From JBBQVS01 sp964250805 (GTDB lineage Bacteria; Chloroflexota; Ktedonobacteria; Ktedonobacterales; Ktedonobacteraceae): a DNA stretch of 64,000 bases. The position numbers and the translations under genes are program-made. Position 1 is the stretch's first letter. Each line of letters begins with the position of its first letter. Of this stretch, positions 15,251 to 23,672 are shown piece by piece. The DNA lies in the NCBI GenBank assembly GCA_964250805.1, contig CAXUHG010000001.1, forward strand, positions 1-64,000, given 5' to 3'. The notes beneath the pieces are model-generated. The model made no database searches, was not told the origin of the DNA, and saw only the letters and a list, made by a program, of their open reading frames with translations.

Positions 15251-16800
15251 CACGCCGACTGCACAGACGTAATATTGCTATTGTAATCCGTAATCTGCCA
15301 GTTACCGCCATCGTCTTGTTGTAGAGTAACATGCAACTGATAGGGTTGAGACATCTTGCTCCTGGTAAGATTGTAAACATAGTTGAGGTTATTTCCCTGT
15401 GCCGTTGTATTGTTGACTTCTCTATTATCCCCCGAAACTGCTCCGTAACAGCCATCTTCTTGTTGTATTTGTTGTGTGAAGGCATCTTTAGATGTCTGGT
15501 TGGTGATGGATGGTCCGAGGTCACTGTAGGCATGGTCATAGTTATGGCTCGCAATGGCGTTTACGAAATCGTCGGCCTTTGTTGTAGCCGCTGGGATGCC
15601 GTTGCTAGCAGTTGTTGTCGCGGTATTGCGCGTTGTGAAGTAGTGATATGCAGCATAGCCACCACCGCAAAGAGCAAGGATGACTAATAGTATAATGGTC
15701 AAGAGGGCGAATACTCCACGGCGCACAATACGACCAGTTTTCTGTATCGCCGATGTTGCTCTGGGCGAAAAACTGGTGATAGGTGGCGGTGTCGTGATAG
15801 GAGGCGTTCGGTCGGTATACGTTGCCGTGATGGGTCGAGTAGGTGCTGGCGTCTGCATTTGTGCTTGGAATGGTGGTGTCTGTATTTGTGCTTGCTGCGC
15901 TGATATTGGTGGAGGTGGCAGCACAATAGGTTGGCGCGGTGCAGGTGACGCTGCCTGCGCTGGAATGAACGCTTGCGGTGTTTGATAAGCTTGTTCCAGA
16001 GCGTTTGCAAAGTCCTGTACACGTGGGAAACGCTGGTGATAGTCTTTCGAGAGTGCCCTGAACACAACCTGCTCGACGGCAGATGGAACCTGCACGCCGT
16101 GTTCGCTGAAAGGTGCTGGTTGTGCAGAGAGATGCTGTGTTACCAGTTCAATGTAGGAGCCGCGAAAGAGCTTCGTGCCACAGAACCATTCGTAGACAAC
16201 GGCGGCAAGTGAATATTGGTCGCTGGCGGGTCGTGACTTGCCCTGGATTTGTTCTGGTGCCATATACGACATTGTGCCAATGACAACATCCTCAGTTTGT
16301 TGACTACGCGAGCTTTGCGAGACCAGCGCGATACCAAAGTCGCTCAATAGCACCTCGTTATTATGGCTCAAAAGCATATTTCCTGGCTTCACGTCACGAT
16401 GAATGAGCTTCTGGTCGTGGGCATATTGCAAGGCTGAGGCAACCTGTTTCACATAAGAGACAATGGTTGCCGATGGTAGGCGATTACCCTTAGGATGCCT
16501 CTGGCGAAGCGAACCATTGGGGGCGTAGTCCATGACGAGAAAGGGATTATTGTTTTCGACATCGAAGTCGAGGACACGCACAATATGCGGATGTATCAGG
16601 TGGGCAATAGTAAGTGACTCATTGCGGAACGCCTCGATGCCCTCCTCATCCAACTCCGTATGGAGAATCTTGATAGCGGCCTGCGTGTGCAAATAGACAT
16701 GCGTCCCTAGATAGACATCCGCGAAGCCACCATGCCCCAGCAGACTATCGAGGCGATAATTTCCAACTTGTTGCCCTATGATATCGGTGCTATCAGTCAT
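15244..16800 (-). CDS. Transmembrane Ser/Thr protein kinase (PknB type)
   Basis: A 518-residue eukaryotic-type kinase. The catalytic domain fills roughly residues 12-275: glycine loop LLGHGGFADVYLG, ATP Lys in AAIKIL, catalytic loop IHRDVKPGNML, DFG in LLSDFGIAL and APE in YMAPEQIQG. A Pro/Gln-rich linker follows, then one membrane helix (GVFALLTIILLVILALCGGG). The outer C-terminal domain of about 120 residues has no PASTA repeats and looks like a DUF4878/NTF2-type fold. The start at 16800 is where kinase homology begins; the frame is open further but has no ribosome site. Substrates unknown. Confidence 0.88.
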   Translation of the reverse strand: MTDSTDIIGQQVGNYRLDSLLGHGGFADVYLGTHVYLHTQAAIKILHTELDEEGIEAFRNESLTIAHLIHPHIVRVLDFDVENNNPFLVMDYAPNGSLRQRHPKGNRLPSATIVSYVKQVASALQYAHDQKLIHRDVKPGNMLLSHNNEVLLSDFGIALVSQSSRSQQTEDVVIGTMSYMAPEQIQGKSRPASDQYSLAAVVYEWFCGTKLFRGSYIELVTQHLSAQPAPFSEHGVQVPSAVEQVVFRALSKDYHQRFPRVQDFANALEQAYQTPQAFIPAQAASPAPRQPIVLPPPPISAQQAQIQTPPFQAQMQTPAPTRPITATYTDRTPPITTPPPITSFSPRATSAIQKTGRIVRRGVFALLTIILLVILALCGGGYAAYHYFTTRNTATTTASNGIPAATTKADDFVNAIASHNYDHAYSDLGPSITNQTSKDAFTQQIQQEDGCYGAVSGDNREVNNTTAQGNNLNYVYNLTRSKMSQPYQLHVTLQQDDGGNWQITDYNSNITSVQSACS

Positions 16801-16907
16801 AAAGCGGCTACTTTCCAGACAATACGTCGATATATTTCCACGAAAGAATAGTATATAGGTACATAAAAATGTGTCTATATAGTAAACGTTGCAGAGAAAA
16901 TATCGCT

Positions 16908-17450
16908 TCACGTATGCATCAGCACTCTGCTCGTATCGTAGTGCGCTGTGTCCCAATCGAGTACATTGGCAAGGGTCGTTTTGAGTTGTTGCAGGGCAGC
17001 ATCGCGCGTGGCTTTATCGGGCATCACAGTACCACGCCAGACGAGCGAGATGCTCACAAGGTTTGGCGTCTTTTCGCTGAGCGCAATATAGCGTGCGATG
17101 GTGCCAGGAAAAAGGTAGTCTCCGCTTTGCCGTATCTGCTCTAGCTGATTGGTCAACACGTTCTGTTGACCTGCACGAATCTGCACGGTGATAAAGGTTA
17201 TAAATTGCGTATTCTCACCCGCCGAAATACGCCACCTCGGAATTGTTGTCCGCGAACGTCCAGAGGTCCCACGCTTGAATGCCTTCACATCCTCTAACGG
17301 AATCATAATTACATCAGCAGCACGCACTCCAGATAATCTACCTGACGCAACAAACTCATAAATCCTGTGAGTCGAGAGATTTAATATTTTTGCAGCCTCT
17401 TTTATAGAGACATACCCTGGCATATCTGGAAGTTCAATATACTCATTCAT
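16908..17450 (-). CDS. Helix-turn-helix (excisionase/MerR-type) protein with an unassigned C-terminal domain
   Basis: Residues 10-60 form a compact winged helix of the excisionase/MerR type: GYVSIKEAAKILNLSTHRIYEFVASGRLSGVRAADVIMIPLEDVKAF. The remaining 120 residues (ITFITVQIRAGQQNVLTNQLEQI ... LVSISLVWRGTVMPDKATRDAALQQLKTTLANVLDW) look like a ferredoxin-like beta-alpha-beta fold and are not recognised. No integrase or phage gene is near, so it is unlikely to be a true excisionase. A 9-bp inverted repeat upstream (17475-17514) may be its operator. It ends 107 bases before the kinase start on the same strand. Confidence 0.6.
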   Translation of the reverse strand: MNEYIELPDMPGYVSIKEAAKILNLSTHRIYEFVASGRLSGVRAADVIMIPLEDVKAFKRGTSGRSRTTIPRWRISAGENTQFITFITVQIRAGQQNVLTNQLEQIRQSGDYLFPGTIARYIALSEKTPNLVSISLVWRGTVMPDKATRDAALQQLKTTLANVLDWDTAHYDTSRVLMHT

Positions 17451-17474
17451 GCGTATACTCTATTGGTTATGATT

Positions 17475-17533
17475 GTTTCATGATTAGATATCTCTTGTTA
17501 CTACTTCATGAAACAGTAAATCTGTGTTATACT
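17475..17533 (+). promoter_or_regulatory. Divergent control region: inverted repeat and promoter
   Basis: GTTTCATGA (17475-17483) and TCATGAAAC (17506-17514) form a perfect inverted repeat 22 bases apart. On the plus strand, TTCATG (17505-17510), 17 bases and an extended TGTTATACT box (-10 at 17528-17533) precede the 17588 gene. The right half-site overlaps the -35, so a repressor bound there could control the divergent pair. Confidence 0.45.
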
Positions 17534-17587
17534 CATGTTATCGGGATATTGTTGACCGTTGTACAGTGATAGAGAATAGGAAAACAG

Positions 17588-17860
17588 ATGAGCAAAGAGA
17601 CAATGACGCTGGCGGAGATACGAGCGGCTTGTAATATCATGGAGGAGATGGGCTTCGACGCCCCTTTTGTTACTTTTACCTGGGATCATTGGCAAGTAAT
17701 GCAGGCACGTATGGTGCAGGGGTTTACGCATTTTCAGCGTGCGGTAGAGAACCGCAGGCCACAGGCGGCAGCGATGATTGCACTAGAGATGCAACAAATG
17801 ATAGCAGACCTGCAAAAAGAGGTATGCGCCTTGATCGAAACTGAACTTGAGCGACAATAG
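17588..17860 (+). CDS. Hypothetical 90-residue protein
   Basis: Not recognised. The protein begins MSKETMTLAEIRAACNIMEEMGFDAPFVTFTWDHWQVM and ends in a long helical, charged stretch (MIALEMQQMIADLQKEVCALIETELERQ) that could form a coiled coil. It has no membrane segment or Cys pair. Coding is supported by a preceding promoter, a weak purine-rich site (GAATAGGAAAAC), and third-position bias. It is divergent from the HTH fusion gene with which it shares a control region. Confidence 0.55.
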   Translation: MSKETMTLAEIRAACNIMEEMGFDAPFVTFTWDHWQVMQARMVQGFTHFQRAVENRRPQAAAMIALEMQQMIADLQKEVCALIETELERQ

Positions 17861-18057
17861 AAGATGACGAAGGTGGATGCACCGAGGAAATACGCCACAT
17901 TTCGCAGAAAAATGTGTTACACTTGGAGCAAGAAAGGAGCAAGCACTGATTTTTTCTACGAATAACGTACCCTGTATCCTCGTTTCCTGTAGCACATCGT
18001 TAACATGGATTTGAGCATTCCTGTCGAGTCCTACCACCTATCTAAAGGAGCTACTGT

Positions 18058-19545
18058 ATGTCGCTTACAAATGAGTCTACTAATGCAGCCGACCACCTTC
18101 TTACGCGTTTCGGATATCAGCCCAAGTACCGGCGCGAGATCAAACGCTTTGCCTCATTTGCTATTGGTTTCAGTTTTATTTCGATCACAACTGGCATCTT
18201 CACCACGTATGGCTCCGTGCTAAATTGGGGTGGGCCTTTGGGCATCTGGACGTGGCCTTTTGTGGCAATAGGACAACTTTTTGTCGCGCTGGTGTTCGCG
18301 GCTCTTGCGTCGCGTATTCCACTGGCGGGCTATTCGTATCAATGGGCTTCACGGTTGACAAATCCTAAGTTGGGCTGGCTCATAGGTTGGGTGTCGTTCA
18401 TGTTTTTGATCGTCGTCACCGTCTCGGTTGATTATTCAATCTCCTCTACGGTTTTACCAAGCCTGTTCAACTACACGGCGACTCCTTTGAACGAATGGGG
18501 TGCAACTGCACTTATTGTTCTCATTCAGGCACTTCTTATTATCTTCTCTACGGTGTGGTCTACACGCATCAATAACACCGCTGTAGGAACAGAGGTCATA
18601 GGTATTGTTGGTTTGACGCTGTTGCTCATTATTGTGGGAGCAGTGCGTGGTATACTTCACCCCGATCACCTGTTCAGCATGGGGGCAGTGCCAGCAAACG
18701 GATACTTCAACCTTGGTGGACTTAATAAAACGGGACCGTTTATGCTCTCATTCTTGCTTGGCTCCTATACGATTGTGGGCTTTGAGTCGGCGGCGAATCT
18801 GGCGGAAGAGACGGAGAACGCACATAGGGTTGTACCTTTTGCGATGTGGTCAGCGGTAGTGTTGAGCGGCATCGTTGGCTTTATCTTTCTTATCGCCCTC
18901 AATCTAGCATCTGGCAATCTTACAGCATTGGCTGCTTCGTCAACGCCTGTGGCTGATATTGTTCGGGGAACGCTCGGCCCTGTGATTGGCAGCATCTTCC
19001 TGGTACTGGTCACGTTCTCGATCTTTGCCTGTGGTCTGGTAATCTTTATTACGGCGACGCGTCTAACATGGGCAATGTCACGTGATCGACGTTTTCCGGG
19101 TCATGCGATATTCAGTCGTGTGAATGAGCGTACCGATACTCCCATTGCGGCAACGATTTTATTAGCTGTATTGATCGAGGTCGTGTTAGCAATTTTCGCG
19201 CAACAAACGAACGCGCTTAACAGCCTGTTCAGTGCATCAACGCTCCTACCAACAATCATTTACCTTGCAACAGTACTACTCTATGTCTTCACGCGTAACA
19301 AACTACCAAGTACACAAGCCTTCAAGTTAGGTGTGTTTGAGTGGCCTATAGTTGTGTTATCGCTGATCTGGTTGCTGTTCGAGCTTGCCATTTTCCGTGA
19401 TGCCCAGTTTGCGACTCCCTGGCTCTACACCATCATCATGTTCGCAATTGGAGTCGTGTACTTCATCTGGATGCTTGTCTCACCTGCAAAAGTGTTAGAG
19501 ACGCAACCAGAACGCGAGACACCTGAATCAGAAGCAGTATCGTAA
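18058..19545 (+). CDS. APC-family amino acid permease
   Basis: A 495-residue membrane protein with about 12 helices, resembling GABA/choline-type permeases of the APC superfamily. The first helix has the unwound glycine motif typical of the fold (FISITTGIFTTYGSVLNWGGPLGIWTWP), and helix 6 carries SYTIVGFESAANLAEETENAHRVVP, the family signature. It would import an amino acid or polyamine by cation symport; the substrate is not evident. TAAAGGAG precedes the start. It is monocistronic and converges on the XRE-TPR gene across a 37-bp perfect inverted repeat. Confidence 0.88.
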   Translation: MSLTNESTNAADHLLTRFGYQPKYRREIKRFASFAIGFSFISITTGIFTTYGSVLNWGGPLGIWTWPFVAIGQLFVALVFAALASRIPLAGYSYQWASRLTNPKLGWLIGWVSFMFLIVVTVSVDYSISSTVLPSLFNYTATPLNEWGATALIVLIQALLIIFSTVWSTRINNTAVGTEVIGIVGLTLLLIIVGAVRGILHPDHLFSMGAVPANGYFNLGGLNKTGPFMLSFLLGSYTIVGFESAANLAEETENAHRVVPFAMWSAVVLSGIVGFIFLIALNLASGNLTALAASSTPVADIVRGTLGPVIGSIFLVLVTFSIFACGLVIFITATRLTWAMSRDRRFPGHAIFSRVNERTDTPIAATILLAVLIEVVLAIFAQQTNALNSLFSASTLLPTIIYLATVLLYVFTRNKLPSTQAFKLGVFEWPIVVLSLIWLLFELAIFRDAQFATPWLYTIIMFAIGVVYFIWMLVSPAKVLETQPERETPESEAVS

Positions 19546-19563
19546 ACACAAATACCAAACGGC

Positions 19564-19652
19564 AGAGATACAGGGAGACCGCAAGGGTCTCCCCTACATG
19601 TTCATACACGTTCTACATGTAGGGGAGACCCTTGCGGTCTCCCTGTATCTCT
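19564..19652. repeat. 37-bp perfect inverted repeat of the GGGAGACC family
   Basis: Arms 19564-19600 and 19616-19652 match without a mismatch, with a 15-base loop. It sits between convergent genes, 18 bases after one stop and four bases before the other, as expected for a bidirectional terminator. The core is shared with 2244-2314. Confidence 0.85.
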
Positions 19653-19656
19653 GATG

Positions 19657-21072
19657 TCACGAATTATTCGACAGGAGCCGTTGCTGTGACTTTTTGACGA
19701 AGGCTTGTACAACAGAATCGTGTGGAAATGTGGAGACGAGAATCTGTTGATATTCTTCAAAGCGCTGCTGAAGCATAGTTGAGTCCATCGTGTTGATGAG
19801 GGGAGCGATACGTTCGGCGATGGCAATACTGGCCTCTCTATCGTGTTTACGGGCGTAGGTTTCGGCGAGTGGAACAAGCGTCAGAATACGGCGTGAAATC
19901 CATTGCGCGGGAAGCAGGGCGAGGGATAGCTCTAAGTGTTCGATGGCGGCAGTATAATCATTCAGTTGAAGCATACAACTACCCGCGATCTGGTGCCAGC
20001 GTGCCTCGTCGAACTCCTCGTCGGGTCCAAGATGGGCTAAGAATACTGAAGACTGCGCCAGTTTTTCCTTCACGCTCGTATGTTCATGTAGCAGTGAAGC
20101 GTTGTATGCCCAGTCCGCAAGCAGGTGCGCTTTCAAGCGCACATACTGCTCCTCGCGCTGATTGACAAGTAGACGTAGAGCCGTCTCGATTGCTTCGATG
20201 GCTACAGCATGTTGATTGCTTGCACTCGATACAATCGCTTGCCAGTTGAGGCTTTGCGCCATATTCCAGATATCGGCCCCCTCTAATGCCGCGATATGTG
20301 CTTTTTCATAGGCATGTTGAGCAGCGTCATAATGCCCCTGGAAGAAATAGGCAGCCCCGATGAGGTTGTAGAGAGCAGCATAAAGGCTATAGCGCAAGTC
20401 GGCAGAGAGAAATGCATGTGTTTGCTGCACGAGATAGAGTTGTGCTTGAGCAACCACGAGTACCTGAGAGGGGCGTGCGGTATGAAACATTTGCCAGCCT
20501 TCTGCCACACTTTCACGTAACGTGTTCGAGAGCAGGAGCCGCTCCTCCGACGATATGCGTTCGCTGGGCAACAGCATTTCGTTAGCACCAGTGGTGAGTC
20601 CCTGCCGTATCGCAATTGGCATACCCTCAATACCACGCAATGCAATCCGTAAGGAGTCGAGAACAGCATCTACTGTCCAGCCATTGTCGAATAGGACAGC
20701 AAGGTTACTGGCACTGTCAGCCAGCCATGAACCATTTTGTTGTTGCTCCAGAGAGATGGTTCTGCTATGGCGTAAGATATCATGCGGATAGGAATAGACA
20801 GGGCGCGTCTCCTGCACTAGGGAAGTTGTAAAGCGTGTATTCGCTGGAGATACCTGAGTAAAGGGTAAGATAGCGGACGTGTCCTGATCGTGCAGTAAGC
20901 CCAATTCCTGAGCGGTCATGCCAAAGTATGTACAGAGGCGTTGGCGCGACTCAGCGTTAATATGATGATTGTGTTCAGCGCGCCACAGCGTAGAGGCTCC
21001 CACATGCGCCTCGTTCGCCAACTGCTCTATAGTCAAATTGCGCTGCCGACGAGCAATTCGTAATGGATGCAT
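19657..21072 (-). CDS. XRE-family regulator with TPR-like repeats
   Basis: The 471 residues start with an XRE helix-turn-helix (LRIARRQRNLTIEQLANEAHVGASTLWRAEHNHHINAESRQRLCTYFGM, residues 4-52). The remaining sequence is helical, with tetratricopeptide-like pairs such as AAYFFQGHYDAAQHAYEKAHIAALEGADIW and MLQLNDYTAAIEHLELSLALL. Such proteins sense peptides or act as signal-transduction ATPase-free regulators. No peptide pheromone gene is visible next to it. TGGAG precedes the start. Target genes unknown. Confidence 0.8.
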   Translation of the reverse strand: MHPLRIARRQRNLTIEQLANEAHVGASTLWRAEHNHHINAESRQRLCTYFGMTAQELGLLHDQDTSAILPFTQVSPANTRFTTSLVQETRPVYSYPHDILRHSRTISLEQQQNGSWLADSASNLAVLFDNGWTVDAVLDSLRIALRGIEGMPIAIRQGLTTGANEMLLPSERISSEERLLLSNTLRESVAEGWQMFHTARPSQVLVVAQAQLYLVQQTHAFLSADLRYSLYAALYNLIGAAYFFQGHYDAAQHAYEKAHIAALEGADIWNMAQSLNWQAIVSSASNQHAVAIEAIETALRLLVNQREEQYVRLKAHLLADWAYNASLLHEHTSVKEKLAQSSVFLAHLGPDEEFDEARWHQIAGSCMLQLNDYTAAIEHLELSLALLPAQWISRRILTLVPLAETYARKHDREASIAIAERIAPLINTMDSTMLQQRFEEYQQILVSTFPHDSVVQAFVKKSQQRLLSNNS

Positions 21073-21392
21073 ATCGTTATGCTCCAGAGAGTTTGCAAGC
21101 GTAATTGCTTACAATCTACGTTGATACACTTTGTTATTTTATACCCGCATTATGCACAAATGTCAATGTACTGGTACTTTTTCTTTTCATAAGTAACACG
21201 GCTACCCACCTTTCTTCGATGAGGATAGCCATCAGAAATTAGTCAGTTATTCGTCACTCGTTATCCAGTTTTTCATCAAAACAACCCTTATGATTGACTT
21301 TCTATCTATTTCATATTATACAAGAAATATATTCGTTTAGCAAAATCGTTGATCGCTGGAGAGAGACGATTAGGTTGAGAAAGGAAAAGGTT
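21073..21392. other. Divergent intergenic region, AT-rich
   Basis: A 320-base space between the divergent XRE-TPR and cellulase genes. It must hold both promoters. No convincing operator, hairpin or small gene was seen. Confidence 0.5.
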
Positions 21393-23006
21393 ATGGCAAC
21401 GGCGACATCTCGTCAAAAGAATGGGTGGAAGCTCAGGGGGATGTTTCTGCTCGTTATCGCATTCACGATAGCGGCCTTCACTTTTGGCACTTTACAAATG
21501 CGAGGAAGTAGCGCGAAAGCTGCGGGTGTGGGGTACTGGCATACTAATGGGTCGCAAATCCTAGACTCCAACAATCAGGTAGTGCGTATCGCGGGCATCA
21601 ACTGGTTTGGCTTTGAAACGGCGAACTATGTAGCGCATGGACTGTGGACACGTAACTACAAGGACATGCTTGACCAGATTAAGAGCCTGGGCTACAACAC
21701 CATTCGCCTTCCCTATTCAAACCAACTCTTTGATGCTGGAAGCACGCCCAACGGCATCGACTTCAACAAAAATCCTGACTTGCAGGGCTTGAGCGGTATC
21801 CAGGACATGGACAAGATCATTGATTACGCGACGAATACGGATGGCTTGCGTATCATTCTCGATCAGCATCGTCCAGATTCGGGAGCGCAATCGGCCCTGT
21901 GGTATACGTCGGCCTATCCTGAGTCGCGTTGGATATCTGACTGGACGATGCTGGCAACTCGCTATAAGAACAATCCGTTGGTGGTTGGTGCCGACCTGCA
22001 CAATGAGCCGCATGCGCCAGCCTGTTGGGGGTGTGGCGATACGAGTATTGACTGGCGACTAGCTGCCGAGCGTGCGGGTAATGCTATTCTCTCTGTCAAT
22101 CCCAACTGGCTTATCTTTGTTGAGGGTGTAGACTGCTACGGCCCTGGTGGTGCTACAACTGGCGACTGCTACTGGTGGGGTGGCAATCTGGAAGGCGTCG
22201 CAAGCGCACCTGTAACGTTGAGTGTGCCTAATCGCGTTGTCTACTCGGCACACGATTATCCCGCCTCGGTCTACAATCAGCCCTGGTTCAGTGCCCCCAA
22301 CTATCCTGCCAACCTTCCCAGCGTGTGGGATCAGCACTGGGGATACATTATCAAGAACAATATCGCTCCGGTGTGGCTTGGTGAGTTTGGCACCGAGCTA
22401 GCAACTACTTCCGATCAGCAATGGCTCACAGCCCTTACCAACTATCTTGGCAAAGGTGCCAACGGTATAAGCTGGACCTTCTGGTGTTGGAATCCTGACT
22501 CTGGCGACACGGGTGGCATTCTCAACGATGATTGGACAACCATCAATCAAGCGAAACAAGCCTACCTCACTCCGATTGAGTTTCCGCTGGATAACAATGG
22601 TGGTGGTGGTAATCCACCACCCACGCCTACAGCAGTACCGCCAAGCCCTACACCGCAACCACCAACACCAACTCCGGCACCCAGCGGTACCTGTAAGGTA
22701 AGTTATGCGGTACAGAGCCAATGGCAAGGCGGCTTTACTGGCAACATCACCATCACAAATACTGGCAGCGCGACGATTAACGGCTGGACATTGCAATTCA
22801 CCTTCCCCGGTGGTCAGCAAGTGACAAGCGGCTGGAACGGGCAGTTCTCGCAGCAAGGGAACCAGGAAACGGTGCAGAACGCTAGCTATAATGGTCAACT
22901 CGCCCCAGGTGCTACCGCAACTCCAGGCTTCAATGCCTCATGGAGTGGTAGCAATCCGAGTCCGACCAGCTTCACTTTGAATGGCGCAACGTGTAGCGTA
23001 GCGTAG
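21393..23006 (+). CDS. Secreted GH5 cellulase with CBM2
   Basis: The 537-residue endoglucanase cleaves beta-1,4-glucan outside the cell. A signal peptide covers about the first 43 residues (positively charged start, FLLVIAFTIAAFTFGTL). The GH5 domain follows: INWFGFETANYVAHGLW, LGYNTIRLPYS, acid/base Glu in DLHNEPH, and nucleophile Glu in LGEFGTE. A Pro-Thr linker (PPPTPTAVPPSPTPQPPTP) leads to a C-terminal CBM2 (CKVSYAVQSQWQGGF ... NGATCSVA), with Cys at both ends and exposed Trp residues. The start at 21393 is set by AAAGGAAAAGG; an upstream ATG at 21294 lacks one. Monocistronic. Confidence 0.92.
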   Translation: MATATSRQKNGWKLRGMFLLVIAFTIAAFTFGTLQMRGSSAKAAGVGYWHTNGSQILDSNNQVVRIAGINWFGFETANYVAHGLWTRNYKDMLDQIKSLGYNTIRLPYSNQLFDAGSTPNGIDFNKNPDLQGLSGIQDMDKIIDYATNTDGLRIILDQHRPDSGAQSALWYTSAYPESRWISDWTMLATRYKNNPLVVGADLHNEPHAPACWGCGDTSIDWRLAAERAGNAILSVNPNWLIFVEGVDCYGPGGATTGDCYWWGGNLEGVASAPVTLSVPNRVVYSAHDYPASVYNQPWFSAPNYPANLPSVWDQHWGYIIKNNIAPVWLGEFGTELATTSDQQWLTALTNYLGKGANGISWTFWCWNPDSGDTGGILNDDWTTINQAKQAYLTPIEFPLDNNGGGGNPPPTPTAVPPSPTPQPPTPTPAPSGTCKVSYAVQSQWQGGFTGNITITNTGSATINGWTLQFTFPGGQQVTSGWNGQFSQQGNQETVQNASYNGQLAPGATATPGFNASWSGSNPSPTSFTLNGATCSVA

Positions 23007-23008
23007 TT

Positions 23009-23075
23009 ATCAAAACAACAAATGACTCAATGATAACGGCGATGCCGTTATCATTGAGTCATTTGTTGTTTTGAT
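23009..23075. terminator. 32-bp perfect hairpin after the cellulase gene
   Basis: Arms 23009-23040 and 23044-23075 are perfect complements with a 3-base loop, starting three bases after the cellulase stop. There is no T-tract, so it is a terminator-like palindrome rather than a textbook one. Confidence 0.75.
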
Positions 23076-23255
23076 ATCCCTATTTTTCTTACACAGTCTT
23101 TACAAACATGTGCAAGTTTTTTCATATACATGGGCTATTCTATGCATAGACGCAAAAGATAGTAGCACTATCAGAGGCGCAGTAAATAGATGTTTGTGAT
23201 AGCAACGTGCTGAGTGGCACGCTCGATAAAAACTGTTCTATGAAAGAGGATGGTT

Positions 23256-23600
23256 ATGTTTTTAGGACATATGCATGGTGCATTTCCGTTTGTGTTCTTG
23301 TCTGGTTTGAGTCAGCTTCTGTGGCTGGCACTCATCATTCTACTTGTATGGTCTGTAGTGCGTTTGTTTAGGAACAGGAACATGCGCTGGGGACAGCCGA
23401 TGGCTCCCTACACGCCCAATATGCCGTTTCCCGGTCATCCGCTCGGTACGGCACCCGTGACTGAGCGCAAGCCTAACGAGCCAGTTAATTCACCATCGGC
23501 ACTGGACATTCTGAATCGCCGCTATGCCAGTGGTGAAATTGATGAAACTACATTCTTGAATATGCGCGAACGTATTCTTGCAACACAAAAACCTGAGTAA
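23256..23600 (+). CDS. Membrane-anchored SHOCT-domain protein
   Basis: A 114-residue protein with one N-terminal membrane helix (LSGLSQLLWLALIILLVWSVVRLF), a Pro-rich linker, and a C-terminal SHOCT motif (SALDILNRRYASGEIDETTFLNMRERIL). SHOCT is a short oligomerisation motif of unknown detailed role. The start at 23256 has AAAGAGGA about six bases upstream; the in-frame ATG at 23250 overlaps that site. It is convergent with the acyl-CoA ligase over a perfect 66-bp palindrome. Confidence 0.8.
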   Translation: MFLGHMHGAFPFVFLSGLSQLLWLALIILLVWSVVRLFRNRNMRWGQPMAPYTPNMPFPGHPLGTAPVTERKPNEPVNSPSALDILNRRYASGEIDETTFLNMRERILATQKPE

Positions 23601-23606
23601 CAGGCA

Positions 23607-23672
23607 TAATACAACACACAAAAGCAACTGGGAGGCTGTACAGCCTCCCAGTTGCTTTTGTGTGTTGTATTA
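23607..23672. terminator. Perfect 66-bp palindrome between convergent genes
   Basis: Two 33-base arms meet without a loop at 23639/23640. The stop codon of the acyl-CoA ligase (23670-23672) forms the end of the right arm, and the SHOCT gene stops six bases before the left arm. Likely bidirectional termination. Confidence 0.8.

Noticed and set aside
16801..16956. N-terminal extension of the Ser/Thr kinase to 16956
   Set aside because: No ribosome site, atypical composition, and overlap with the upstream HTH gene; kinase homology starts right after the 16800 start.
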